DNA of 64,000 nucleotides from Streptococcus sp. Marseille-P6264 (GTDB lineage: Bacteria; Bacillota; Bacilli; Lactobacillales; Streptococcaceae). The position numbers and the translations under genes were made by a program. This document shows, piece by piece, positions 49,150 to 58,635 of the stretch. The stretch is taken from assembly GCF_902460355.1 (NCBI RefSeq), contig NZ_CABPTO010000006.1, positions 98,265 to 162,264 on the forward strand, in the 5' to 3' direction. Numbering within the stretch: position 1 is the stretch's first letter; each line of letters begins with the position of its first letter. A model generated the notes under the pieces. It did not search any database, was not told the origin of the DNA, and saw only the letters and a list, made by a program, of their open reading frames with translations.

Positions 49150-49845
49150 GTGAAATCTTCAGATTTGTTAATTATTATTCCAGCCTATAATGAGGAAGCA
49201 TCAATTGTTAGTGTTGTAGATAATATTATTCAAAATTATTCTCAATATGACTATGTTATTATTAATGACGGTTCAAAAGATCAAACATCAGTAATTTCTC
49301 ATGCTAAAGGCTATAATATTGTTGATTTACCAGTAAATTTGGGGTTGGCAGGAGCTTTTCAGACGGGGCTTCGATATGCTTATGAAAAAGGATATAAAAA
49401 AGCAGTGCAGTTTGATGCCGATGGCCAACACTTACCTGAATATATATCTGTTTTAGAAGAAATGATTGATTCGGGGTATGAAATGGTGATTGGTTCTCGT
49501 TTTGTTACAGAAAAACGAGAAAATTCTCTCAGAATGTTAGGGAATACGTTGATTAGCGGAGCAATTAAATTAACAACAGGTAAAACGATTAATGATCCTA
49601 CATCAGGGATGCGGATGTTTTCTGAGAATTTGATCAAAGAATTTGCACTTAATATCAATTATGGGCCAGAACCAGATACAGTTTCCTATTTAATTCGTCA
49701 TGGAGTAAAGGTCGCAGAAGCTCAGGTACGGATGGAAGAGCGTCAAGCAGGTGAAAGTTATCTGACGCTTTCGCGCTCTATTCAGTATATGACACATATG
49801 TTTGCATCTATTTTGATTATCCAAAACTTTAGAAAGAGAGGCTAA
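49150..49845 (+). CDS. GT2 glycosyltransferase, dolichyl-phosphate-mannose-synthase type
   Basis: 231 residues: IIIPAYNEEASI, INDGSKDQT, QFDADGQHLPE (D-x-D), GSRFV and DPTSGMRMF. No C-terminal membrane helices. This type makes polyprenyl-phosphate sugars and is commonly followed by a DUF2304 gene, as here. Start is GTG at 49150 behind AAGGAG. Sugar unknown. Confidence 0.85.
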   Translation: MKSSDLLIIIPAYNEEASIVSVVDNIIQNYSQYDYVIINDGSKDQTSVISHAKGYNIVDLPVNLGLAGAFQTGLRYAYEKGYKKAVQFDADGQHLPEYISVLEEMIDSGYEMVIGSRFVTEKRENSLRMLGNTLISGAIKLTTGKTINDPTSGMRMFSENLIKEFALNINYGPEPDTVSYLIRHGVKVAEAQVRMEERQAGESYLTLSRSIQYMTHMFASILIIQNFRKRG

Positions 49846-49849
49846 AAGA

Positions 49850-50191
49850 ATGACGATTTGGTTTCAAGTTGTATTAACGGTTGTATCTATTTTGACATGT
49901 AGTTTCATTTTACGTAGTATCAGAAAATCACAAGTTCAAATTAATGATGCCTTATTTTGGATATTTTTCTCAATAGTTTTATTAGTCTTCAGTATTTTCC
50001 CAAAATTAGCAGAAAAAATTGCGAATGCTTTAGGAATAGTTTCAGCCGTTAACTTTATCTTTTTATTTATCATTTTTTTATTGTTGATTAATCAGTTTCA
50101 ACTAACTTTAAAGTTATCAAAATTAGATACAAAGTTTAAAAATCTAGTACAGATAATTGCATTGAGGAATAAAGATGAAGATACGAACTAA
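49850..50191 (+). CDS. DUF2304 membrane protein
   Basis: 113 residues with three hydrophobic helices and a charged C-terminus (KLSKLDTKFKNL, RNKDEDTN), typical of DUF2304. These occur next to the GT2 gene above and may anchor it or help move the lipid-linked sugar. Overlaps the flippase gene by 17 bases. Confidence 0.8.
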   Translation: MTIWFQVVLTVVSILTCSFILRSIRKSQVQINDALFWIFFSIVLLVFSIFPKLAEKIANALGIVSAVNFIFLFIIFLLLINQFQLTLKLSKLDTKFKNLVQIIALRNKDEDTN

Positions 50192-51455
50192 TCCCTCGGA
50201 TAAAGAAATATATTTTTGGAATTTGTTGGGAAATCTAGCAGCATCTGGGGTATCAGTATTATATCTTTTAATTATCACAAGATTGAGTTCTGCTAAAGTA
50301 GCAGATCAATTTAGCCTAGCTAATTCCATCGGAACACTGTGGATAGTTATCGGTTTATTTCAAGTTCGGAATTATCAAGGAACAGATGTAAAGCAGCGGC
50401 ATACTTTTATAGGTTATTTTCAGACGCGCATCCTCACAATTACGATGATGATCCTCACCTTGTTTCCATATTTATATATAATTGGTGAAGGCCGTTATTC
50501 ATTAGAAACTCTTCTATTAACCTTTCTTATGATTCTTTATCGCATGTGGGATGCAGTATCAGATCTATTTCAAGGATTGTTTCAGCAAAGAGAGCGTATG
50601 GACATTGCTGGTAAAACAATGTTTGTGCGATATTCTACGAGTGTTTTAGTATTACTAATAACGTTGCTATTATCAGAGTCTGTTCTGCTTGCTTTGCTTT
50701 CTTTAGTTCTGTGGAATGGGCTACTCATTTTTTCCTACGAGATGCGTTTTGTAGCATATTTCGAAAAAATTCAAGTCCGAGAATTGTTGTCTACTCGCTA
50801 TAAAAAAGATATAAAGGATATATTGTTAGCTTGTTGGCCACTATTTGTAAATGGATTTATTTTGTTATATATTTTAAATGAGCCTAAAATAATCATTGAA
50901 AAAGGTCTTAATCAGGGCTTTTTACAAACTGGCATGCAACGTGATTTTAATATTCTGTTTATGCCTGTGTTCTTTATGAGTCTTATTATTTTAATTGTTA
51001 GACCCCTTATTACAAAATTAGCCATTTTATGGAATAAAAAAGAATATAAAGAATTCTCATTAATTATAAAAAGATTATTAGGATTCCTATCTTTAGGTGG
51101 TTTGTTCGTCACATTTATAGCCTATTTATTTGGTGTGCCAGTACTTAGTCTAATATTTGGCGTGGATTTAAACAAATATGTATTTTCTTTTACTATTCTG
51201 ATATTCTCAGGAGTTTTATATGCTTTAGCAATTGTTTTTGAGAATATTTTAACGATTATACGTAAACAGCATCTTTTAGTTGGCTTGTATATTGTTCTTT
51301 TGATACTTACTAAATTGATCACAGAACCATTTATTTATCAAAAAGGTATGCTTGGTGCCGCGATTAGTTTTTTTATTGTTATGTTAGTTTATGTTATGGG
51401 AAACGGGGCAATGTATCTGATTACTATACATAGAAAGAGAATGGAAAATGAATAG
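50175..51455 (+). CDS. Polysaccharide flippase-like membrane protein
   Basis: 426 residues with about 12 membrane segments, MATE/Wzx-like (IYFWNLLGNLAASGVSVLYL at the N-terminus; WDAVSDLFQGLFQQRERMD in the middle). Probably flips a lipid-linked saccharide. GAGGAATAAAG precedes the ATG. Overlaps the next gene by 8 bases. Confidence 0.78.
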   Translation: MKIRTNPSDKEIYFWNLLGNLAASGVSVLYLLIITRLSSAKVADQFSLANSIGTLWIVIGLFQVRNYQGTDVKQRHTFIGYFQTRILTITMMILTLFPYLYIIGEGRYSLETLLLTFLMILYRMWDAVSDLFQGLFQQRERMDIAGKTMFVRYSTSVLVLLITLLLSESVLLALLSLVLWNGLLIFSYEMRFVAYFEKIQVRELLSTRYKKDIKDILLACWPLFVNGFILLYILNEPKIIIEKGLNQGFLQTGMQRDFNILFMPVFFMSLIILIVRPLITKLAILWNKKEYKEFSLIIKRLLGFLSLGGLFVTFIAYLFGVPVLSLIFGVDLNKYVFSFTILIFSGVLYALAIVFENILTIIRKQHLLVGLYIVLLILTKLITEPFIYQKGMLGAAISFFIVMLVYVMGNGAMYLITIHRKRMENE

Positions 51456-52593
51456 AGACATTATTTTTGTAACCCATCACCTTGGAGGGTTGGGAGGTGT
51501 ACAAAGAGTTGTAGATCAGCTGGCAGAAAGTTTTGCAAGTTCAGGTAATAGAGTAACAGTCTTTGGTTGTGGTGTTCAATCTGGTGAAAGTTATCAGAAA
51601 ATACCAAAAAATTATGAAGAAATCTTATTATATCCTCAAGATATCTTCTTTCAAAAACCTTGGATTTTTTTTCAAGAAAAATTTATTACTAAAAAATTAG
51701 AGAAAAATTTGATTCAAGTCTTAGAAAAGGCTAAAAATCCAATAGTTATTCTTGCAAATCCAATTGTTTACTTATTGATGGAGAGAGTGATAAAATTATA
51801 CTCTAATACAGTTATATTCATTGGACAAATGCATAGTTCTGCTGATTTTGTTTTTGATTCAAAGGGCCTTTATTCTATTTACCCTTATATAATTAAAAAT
51901 AAGTATCCGAAACTAGATAAGATTCTCTTTCTATCAGACGATTATTCTAAGAAGATTAGTGAAGTCTATCAAATACCTTTAAAGAAACTGGGAGCAATTG
52001 CAAATCCTTTACCCCGTTATATAAATATTTCTAACAGTGGAACTAGTTTTAATAAATCGATTATTTCATTTGTTGGACGCCTGGATCCAGTTAAGCAGAT
52101 TGATCATATTATTTTAGCTTTTTCTAAAATTCAACAATATTTTCCTGATATCACTTTGGAAATCTACGGTGAGGGGGGTGAGAGACAGAAGTTAGAATCT
52201 TTAATCAAATCACTTTCTTTAGAAGAGTTTGTTAAACTGAAAGGAAGAACGAGTAAGGTTTTAGAAGTTTATCAAAAATCATACTTTACTCTGTTAACTT
52301 CAAAATCTGAAGCTTTTCCAATGTCTGTTGTTGAATCTATCGTAGCTGGAACTCCGGCAATAACCTATAATTGTAGTCAAGGAGTTGAGGAGATTCAATC
52401 GGCAACTTCAGAACTATTAGTAAACAATTCTATTGAAGAGTTAGCTGATAAAATGAAATTTTATCTACAAAATCCTCATCAATTGGAAGAACTTGCCCTT
52501 AAGGGAAAGAAACATATTATCGATTATTATTCAGAGGATATAATTTTAAATCAATGGTATCAGCTGTTTGAAGAACTAGACAAGGGAAAATAG
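51448..52593 (+). CDS. GT4 glycosyltransferase
   Basis: 381 residues, GT-B fold: HHLGGLGGVQRVVDQLAESF (acceptor-side glycine loop), SFVGRLDPVKQIDHI and SKSEAFPMSVVESIVAGTPAI (EX7E). Adds a sugar to the lipid-linked saccharide; donor and linkage unknown. Confidence 0.87.
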   Translation: MNRDIIFVTHHLGGLGGVQRVVDQLAESFASSGNRVTVFGCGVQSGESYQKIPKNYEEILLYPQDIFFQKPWIFFQEKFITKKLEKNLIQVLEKAKNPIVILANPIVYLLMERVIKLYSNTVIFIGQMHSSADFVFDSKGLYSIYPYIIKNKYPKLDKILFLSDDYSKKISEVYQIPLKKLGAIANPLPRYINISNSGTSFNKSIISFVGRLDPVKQIDHIILAFSKIQQYFPDITLEIYGEGGERQKLESLIKSLSLEEFVKLKGRTSKVLEVYQKSYFTLLTSKSEAFPMSVVESIVAGTPAITYNCSQGVEEIQSATSELLVNNSIEELADKMKFYLQNPHQLEELALKGKKHIIDYYSEDIILNQWYQLFEELDKGK

Positions 52594-52595
52594 TG

Positions 52596-54113
52596 ATGGA
52601 AAAAAGATCATCTAAATTTTCACATTCTTTTCTTAAAGAACTGTATGAAAAGAAATATTATTTAATTACTATTTGGGTAACGTTGATTATAACTTATGTA
52701 TACTTAGATGGACATTTAGCATTTCTTCCAAAGAAAACTTTTCTATTGCTGGGGCTTTCTTTAAGTGCTCTATTATTTATAAAGGGGAAAGTGTATAACA
52801 AGGTTTTCTCGATTATAATACTGACAGGATCTTTCTTTTGTTTTTTTACTCCTGTAATGGATTCGCCAGACGAAAATTTTCATTATTCAAGAGCCTTGTA
52901 CATTAGTGAAGGGCATCTTTATTTACCTAGCAATAAACAGGATTTATTAGTTTCGTCAGATATTTCTGATGTTGAAAAATTTTTCAAAAAACCTTTAGTG
53001 AATACTGATTTGGGAAGAAAAGAAGTGTCTTCAAAAAAAGTTCAGTATAATAATTTAGCTAATACAAATGGTTATTCCTTTGCCAGTTATATACCACAAA
53101 CTTTTGGGATATTGATAGCCAAGGTATTCCATTTAAGTATTTCCGCATCCATTTTACTTGGTAGGTTTTTTAATCTATTAGCCTTTGCTCTCCTATGTAG
53201 ATTAGCTGTTAAAAAATCAGGTCCGCGCCAACAAATCTTTGGTATATTAGCAATAGTACCAATCAATATATATATTGCTGCTTCCTTTAATCAGGATGCA
53301 GTGGCAAATGGTCTTATATTTTTAGCAATTGGCCTGTTTTATTCCTTCTTAGATAAGGATAAGGTTAGCTATAAAGATTTATTTATTTATTTCCTCTTAT
53401 CTGTATTAATAGCCTTATCTAAATTGCCGTATGTGTTATTAATTGGCTTACTTTTATTCATTCCTAAAGAGAAGATGTCTCAGAAGAAGTATTTAACTGT
53501 AGCATTATTGATAGGAACGGCGGCTTTGTGTAGTTTACTATGGTTAAAAATAACCAGCTCTCTAAACTTAAATGTTATTAATGTAAATCCCCATATAAAT
53601 CCACTAGAGAAAATAAAGTATACAATTGAGAATATGCCTGAGTTTGTTCGAATGATGGTAAAAGAAGGTGTAAACTTTATTCCTTTTAAACTCCAGTCTC
53701 TTTTTACTTTCGGTTGGCTTTCGTATGATGTAAAAGCTTTTATTTGGCTTTATTTAGTTTTTATAAGTATCGCGATTTTAATTTCTCCGAAAGCACCTAA
53801 AATGAATAAGATTAGTAAACTGGGTGTCTGTTTTGTTTCATTAGGTATTATCTTTGGAATTCTAATGACTGCGTATTTAATGTGGGGAGAAATAACGGAT
53901 ATGTCTATTAAAGGAATACAAGGAAGGTACTTTTCAGGTGTCATTGTATTGCTTGCACTGGCTGTAAATATTTCTGCTCAGCTAATGATTCAAGACAACA
54001 ACCTTTCTATAAAAGAATGTAAAAAAGAAAAGGTTGAAGATTCTTTATTCTTTATAGCAATATTATTTATAATGGTGACTCTTCTGACCACAATCGTTCA
54101 ATATTATATCTAA
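52596..54113 (+). CDS. DUF2142 multi-pass membrane protein
   Basis: 505 residues with about 12 membrane helices and the DUF2142 signature MDSPDENFHYSRAL; the FNQDAVANGLIFL region is also typical. DUF2142 resembles GT-C glycosyltransferases, so it may transfer a sugar from polyprenyl phosphate outside the membrane; polymerase is an alternative. A GTG at 52593 overlaps the preceding stop; ATG 52596 is preferred. Confidence 0.8.
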   Translation: MEKRSSKFSHSFLKELYEKKYYLITIWVTLIITYVYLDGHLAFLPKKTFLLLGLSLSALLFIKGKVYNKVFSIIILTGSFFCFFTPVMDSPDENFHYSRALYISEGHLYLPSNKQDLLVSSDISDVEKFFKKPLVNTDLGRKEVSSKKVQYNNLANTNGYSFASYIPQTFGILIAKVFHLSISASILLGRFFNLLAFALLCRLAVKKSGPRQQIFGILAIVPINIYIAASFNQDAVANGLIFLAIGLFYSFLDKDKVSYKDLFIYFLLSVLIALSKLPYVLLIGLLLFIPKEKMSQKKYLTVALLIGTAALCSLLWLKITSSLNLNVINVNPHINPLEKIKYTIENMPEFVRMMVKEGVNFIPFKLQSLFTFGWLSYDVKAFIWLYLVFISIAILISPKAPKMNKISKLGVCFVSLGIIFGILMTAYLMWGEITDMSIKGIQGRYFSGVIVLLALAVNISAQLMIQDNNLSIKECKKEKVEDSLFFIAILFIMVTLLTTIVQYYI

Positions 54114-54558
54114 TATAGGACTAGTTATATTGGCCTGTTTTTCTGATCATTGTCAAATGAATTTCTGGCTATTCATATTTACTTTCCTTTTGTGTTTATA
54201 ATATCTGCCTAATTTTTGTGTAGTTTATTCGATTATTATCTCCTTTTCCTTAACAATCGCTTTTGTTTTCTTAGAAATATTAATGCTTGTTGTTAGTTAG
54301 ACTATATTGACTACGGAAAGAATCGCTTGTTTTAGATTTTTAATCCTACTTATTAAGGTTATACGAAGTTAGATCATATACTTTTATAATATGACTGTAA
54401 TATGAAAATTGATAATTGTTATTTGAAGACATTACTTGATATGATTTTCTATCTGGATATTTGCTTCTCTTTTATTTTACTATCTACTATAATATAAGAG
54501 GATGGGTTGTTTTATATAATAGCAATTCATCCTACAATGAACTCTTAAAGGAGCAATC
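54114..54558. other. 445-base AT-rich spacer at a composition boundary
   Basis: No gene is seen. An inverted repeat AGGATG..TTG / CAA..CATCCT lies at about 54500-54535, and TATAAT boxes near 54490 and 54516 could start the next gene. The low-GC module ends here and the higher-GC genes begin. Confidence 0.5.
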
Positions 54559-55485
54559 ATGATAATATCAATAATCGTTCCGTGCTTCAATGAAGAAGAG
54601 TCTATTCCTCTGTTTCATGAAGCCATGGAAGCGGTGAAATATCAAATCCGTGACCAGTTTGAATATATTTTTGTCAATGACGGATCGACAGACCAAACCT
54701 TGGCTGTTTTGCGTGAGCTCAGCAGTCGCTGTCCAGATGTGCACTATCTGTCCTTTTCTCGTAATTTCGGAAAAGAAGCAGCCCTCTATGCTGGTTTGCA
54801 AGAGGCGAGCGGGGATTTGGTGACAGTCATGGATGTGGATTTGCAGGATCCGCCCGAGCTCCTGATTGAGATGAAGGCCATGCTGGACTCGAATCCTGAG
54901 CTGGACTGTGTGGGGACTCGTCGGACTACTCGCGAGGGAGAGCCGCCAATCCGAAGCTTTTTTGCCAATTTGTTCTATAAGCTGATTAACAAGATTAGTC
55001 AGGTAGAGATGGTAGATGGTGCGCGTGACTTCCGACTGATGCGCCGCCAGATGGTAGAAGCCATTCTGGAAGTTTCAGAGTACAATCGCTTCTCCAAGGG
55101 AATTTTTGCCTGGGTTGGCTTCAATACCGAGTACTTGGAATACAAAAATGTCGAACGAGTGGCTGGTAAGACCTCTTGGAATTTCTGGTCTCTGTTCAAC
55201 TATTCTTTGGAAGGCATCGTCAATTTCTCTGATGCGCCGCTCAACATTGCATTTTTAGGAGGTATCCTGTCTTGGATTTTAGCCTTTATCCTGATGGCGG
55301 TTATTATTATCCGTACCTTGGTTTTTGGGGACCCAACATCGGGCTGGCCGTCCCTCATGACTGTCATTTTACTCATCGGCGGCTTCCAGTTGCTGACCAT
55401 CGGTATCCTAGGTAAATACATCGGCAAAATCTTCATGGAAACCAAGAAACGCCCTGTTTATGTGATTAAGGAGAAGAGTAAGTAA
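54559..55485 (+). CDS. GtrB-family GT2 (polyprenyl-phosphate glycosyltransferase)
   Basis: 308 residues: SIIVPCFNEEESI, FVNDGSTDQT, VDLQDPPELL, and two C-terminal membrane helices (about residues 228-255 and 265-290). Homologues in streptococcal rhamnan loci charge undecaprenyl phosphate with a sugar for side-chain addition (GacI/SccN type). AAGGAG precedes the ATG. Own terminator follows. Confidence 0.88.
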   Translation: MIISIIVPCFNEEESIPLFHEAMEAVKYQIRDQFEYIFVNDGSTDQTLAVLRELSSRCPDVHYLSFSRNFGKEAALYAGLQEASGDLVTVMDVDLQDPPELLIEMKAMLDSNPELDCVGTRRTTREGEPPIRSFFANLFYKLINKISQVEMVDGARDFRLMRRQMVEAILEVSEYNRFSKGIFAWVGFNTEYLEYKNVERVAGKTSWNFWSLFNYSLEGIVNFSDAPLNIAFLGGILSWILAFILMAVIIIRTLVFGDPTSGWPSLMTVILLIGGFQLLTIGILGKYIGKIFMETKKRPVYVIKEKSK

Positions 55486-55487
55486 AG

Positions 55488-55511
55488 AAGCAGATTTTTT
55501 CTGCTTTTTTT
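55488..55511 (+). terminator. Terminator of the gtrB-like gene
   Basis: AAGCAG, loop ATTTTTT, CTGCTTTTTTT. A TATAAT for rmlD follows immediately at 55514. Confidence 0.88.
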
Positions 55512-55557
55512 GGTATAATAAATTCATCGAATATTTATGATCTGAAAGGAAAAACAA

Positions 55558-56412
55558 ATGATTTTAATTACAGGTGCGAATGGACAGTTGGGTACAGAGC
55601 TTCGCTATCTTTTGGATGAACGCAATGAGGAGTATGTAGCTGTTGATGTGGCAGAAATGGATATTACCAATGCCCAAATGGTAGACAAGGTCTTTGCGGA
55701 AGTCAAGCCAAGCTTGGTTTATCACTGCGCAGCTTATACTGCAGTTGATGCGGCTGAGGACGAAGGAAAAGAGCTGGACTATGCCATCAATGTGACCGGA
55801 ACCGAAAATGTGGCAAAAGCAGCAGAAGCGCACGGGGCGACCATGGTCTACATCTCAACAGACTATGTCTTTGACGGACAAAAGCCTGTCGGAGAGGAGT
55901 GGGAAGTAGACGATCGACCAGATCCGCAGACCGAGTATGGCCGTACCAAGCGCATGGGTGAGGAGCTGGTTGAGAAATATTCCAGCCGTTTCTACATTAT
56001 CCGTACTGCTTGGGTCTTTGGGAACTACGGTAAAAACTTTGTCTTTACCATGCAAAATCTTGCTAAGACACATAAAACTCTGACAGTAGTTAATGACCAG
56101 CATGGCCGTCCGACCTGGACTCGTACGCTGGCTGAGTTTATGACCTATCTGGCTGAAAATCAAAAGGAATTTGGTTATTACCATCTGTCTAATGACGCGG
56201 CAGAGGATACAACTTGGTATGACTTTGCAGTGGAAATTCTCAAAGATACGGATGTGGAAGTCCAGCCAGTTGATTCTAGCAAATTCCCAGCTAAGGCTAA
56301 GCGACCTTTCAACTCAACTATGAGTCTGGCCAAGGCCAAGGCTACAGGCTTTGTCATTCCAACTTGGCAGGATGCTTTGAAAGAGTTTTACAAGCAGGAA
56401 GTAAGGAAATAG
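55558..56412 (+). CDS. rmlD: dTDP-4-dehydrorhamnose reductase
   Basis: 284 residues: NADPH loop ITGANGQLGTEL, STDYVFDG, YGRTKRMGE (Tyr-x3-Lys). Last step in dTDP-L-rhamnose synthesis, supplying the rgp enzymes downstream. AAAGGAAAA precedes the ATG; rmlABC are not in the window. Confidence 0.96.
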   Translation: MILITGANGQLGTELRYLLDERNEEYVAVDVAEMDITNAQMVDKVFAEVKPSLVYHCAAYTAVDAAEDEGKELDYAINVTGTENVAKAAEAHGATMVYISTDYVFDGQKPVGEEWEVDDRPDPQTEYGRTKRMGEELVEKYSSRFYIIRTAWVFGNYGKNFVFTMQNLAKTHKTLTVVNDQHGRPTWTRTLAEFMTYLAENQKEFGYYHLSNDAAEDTTWYDFAVEILKDTDVEVQPVDSSKFPAKAKRPFNSTMSLAKAKATGFVIPTWQDALKEFYKQEVRK

Positions 56413-56419
56413 GGCGTTG

Positions 56420-56452
56420 ATAGACTAGTTCGCTTCGAACTAGTCTATTTAA
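56420..56452 (+). terminator. Hairpin after rmlD, probable terminator
   Basis: ATAGACTAGTTCG and CGAACTAGTCTAT form a perfect 13-bp stem with a 3-base loop; the T-run after it is short. Confidence 0.65.
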
Positions 56453-56484
56453 GGCTTCACCACTTTATTAAGCCTAGTTGAAAG

Positions 56485-56514
56485 TTCCACAAATCACCAA
56501 GAAAATGATATAAT
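56485..56514 (+). promoter_or_regulatory. Promoter of the rgp operon
   Basis: TTCCAC, 18-base spacer, TATAAT with extended TGA, 35 bases before rgpA. Confidence 0.65.
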
Positions 56515-56549
56515 AGATTAGATTGTAAATCTTTGAATTGAGGAAAAGC

Positions 56550-57698
56550 ATGAGACATGTCTTCATCATCGGAAGTCGCGGACTTCCTGCTAAATATGGC
56601 GGATTTGAAACTTTTGTTGAAAAATTAGTTGAAAATAAGGTTTCTTCCCAAATTCAGTATCATGTGGCTTGTTTGTCGGATGATGAAGCTTTTCATCATT
56701 TTGATTACAAGGGAGTGGATTGCTTCACAATTAAGGCTCCTCAGTTGGGGCCAGCTCGGGTGATTGCCTATGATATGATGGCCATCAATTATTCTTTAAA
56801 GTTAGTGCAAGAGCAGCAGATTGAGCGTCCAATTTTTTATATTTTGGGTAATACGATTGGGGCATTTGTGGCACCTTTTGCTCATAAAATTCATAAAGTA
56901 GGCGGGACTTTCTTTATCAATCCAGATGGTCTGGAATGGAAGCGAGCTAAGTGGCCTAAGCCAGTTCAATCCTATCTTAAATATTCTGAGAAGGTTATGA
57001 CCAAGCATGCTGATCTGGTCATTGCGGACAACCAAGGCATTGAAAGCTATATAAAACAGTCCTATCCTTGGTCTAAGACGTCTTTCATTGCCTATGGGAC
57101 AGACCTCCAGCTATCTTCTCTTGACTCTCAGGATGCTCGCGTGCGTGATTTTTTTGAGAAATGGCAGAGCAGAGAAAAGGAATATTATTTGATTGTTGGA
57201 CGTTTTGTGCCAGAAAACAACTACGAGACCATCATTCAGGAATTTATGAAATCCAAAACCCAACGTGACTTGCTGATTATCTGCAATCATGAGGGAAATC
57301 CTTATTATGAAGAGCTTAAGCAGAAAACGGGTTTTGATAAGGATTCTCGGATTAAGTTTGTCGGGACAGTCTATGATCAGGAACTACTCAAATATATCCG
57401 TAATCAAGCCTTTGCCTATTTGCATGGACACGAAGTCGGTGGAACTAATCCTGGACTTCTGGAAGCTCTGGCTCAGACTGATGCCAATTTGGTTTTGGAC
57501 GTGGACTTCAACCATCAAGTAGCCCAAGAAACAGCTTTGTATTGGCAAAAAGAAGAGGGGCAGTTGGCTCAGCTGATTGACCGAGTAGATGCTCAAACAG
57601 ATTCTACGGAGCTAGGTCAGGCGGCCAAAGAAAATATGAAAGAAAACTACACCTGGGAAAAAATTGTGGGTGAATACGAGGAGCTATTTTTATCATGA
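56550..57698 (+). CDS. rgpA: Rhamnosyltransferase RgpA
   Basis: 382 residues, DUF1972/GT4 protein beginning MRHVFIIGSRGLPAKYGGFE. C-terminal donor domain has VGRFVPENNYETI and HGHEVGGTNPGLLEALAQ. RgpA starts rhamnan synthesis on the lipid carrier. ATG 56550 is six bases behind GAGG; the in-frame TTG at 56538 includes that site and is rejected. Overlaps rgpB by 4 bases. Confidence 0.9.
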   Translation: MRHVFIIGSRGLPAKYGGFETFVEKLVENKVSSQIQYHVACLSDDEAFHHFDYKGVDCFTIKAPQLGPARVIAYDMMAINYSLKLVQEQQIERPIFYILGNTIGAFVAPFAHKIHKVGGTFFINPDGLEWKRAKWPKPVQSYLKYSEKVMTKHADLVIADNQGIESYIKQSYPWSKTSFIAYGTDLQLSSLDSQDARVRDFFEKWQSREKEYYLIVGRFVPENNYETIIQEFMKSKTQRDLLIICNHEGNPYYEELKQKTGFDKDSRIKFVGTVYDQELLKYIRNQAFAYLHGHEVGGTNPGLLEALAQTDANLVLDVDFNHQVAQETALYWQKEEGQLAQLIDRVDAQTDSTELGQAAKENMKENYTWEKIVGEYEELFLS

Positions 57699-58630
57699 AA
57701 GTGACCATTCTTCTGTCGACCTATAATGGTGAGAAGTTTTTGGCAGAGCAGATTGAAAGCATTCAAGCCCAAACTTATAGGGACTGGCAGCTTTTGATTC
57801 GAGATGATGGCTCTAGTGATGGGACGCGAGCGATTATTGAGGATTTTTGTCGTCAAGATAGCCGGATTTGCTTTATCAATCCAGAAGAAGCTCAAAATTT
57901 GGGTGTCATTAAGAGTTTTCATAGCTTGCTTAAATATCAGGATTCGGATTTTTACTTTTTTAGCGATCAGGATGATGTCTGGTTGCCAGATAAGTTGGCG
58001 ATTCAGTTGGCGACAGCAGAAAACTATGATGCTTCCGTACCTTTGCTGGTTTATACGGATTTAAAAGTAGTAGATCAGGAGCTAAATGTTGTTCACGAAA
58101 GTATGATTCGGACGCAGTCTGACCATGCCAATACAGAATTGATTCAAGAATTGACGGAAAATACGGTGACAGGTGGCGTTTCGATGATCAACCGCGCTCT
58201 GGCTGATTTGTGGACAGGGCAGGAGGAGCATGAACTGCTTATGCACGATTGGTATCTGGGCTTGTTGGCTTCGGCCTTTGGGAAACTCGTTTATCTAGAT
58301 CAGCCAGGTGAACTCTACCGCCAACATTCCAATAATGTGTTAGGAGCCCGGACTTTACGCAAGCGAATGAAGAACTGGATTCATCCTAGCCGTCTATTTG
58401 CTAAATATTGGAAATTGATAAAAGACAGTCAGACACAGGCTCGCAACCTTCTCAGCCAGCCTCTGACAACTGAAAATAGAGAAATTATTGAAAATTTTGT
58501 GACAATCATGGAAGTTCCTTTTGTAGAGCGACTGCGACGTATTCGAAAGTATGGCTACAGAAAAAATCGTGCCTTTCATACTTTGGTTTTCACGACACTT
58601 ATTCTCACAAAATTTGCTTATAAGGAGTAA
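57695..58630 (+). CDS. rgpB: Rhamnosyltransferase RgpB
   Basis: 311 residues, GT2: TILLSTYNGEKFLAEQIESI, RDDGSSDGT, FFSDQDDVWLPDKL, and MLHDWYL-like LMHDWYLGLLAS. Extends the rhamnose backbone with RgpF. Confidence 0.92.
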   Translation: MKVTILLSTYNGEKFLAEQIESIQAQTYRDWQLLIRDDGSSDGTRAIIEDFCRQDSRICFINPEEAQNLGVIKSFHSLLKYQDSDFYFFSDQDDVWLPDKLAIQLATAENYDASVPLLVYTDLKVVDQELNVVHESMIRTQSDHANTELIQELTENTVTGGVSMINRALADLWTGQEEHELLMHDWYLGLLASAFGKLVYLDQPGELYRQHSNNVLGARTLRKRMKNWIHPSRLFAKYWKLIKDSQTQARNLLSQPLTTENREIIENFVTIMEVPFVERLRRIRKYGYRKNRAFHTLVFTTLILTKFAYKE

Positions 58631-58635
58631 TATGC

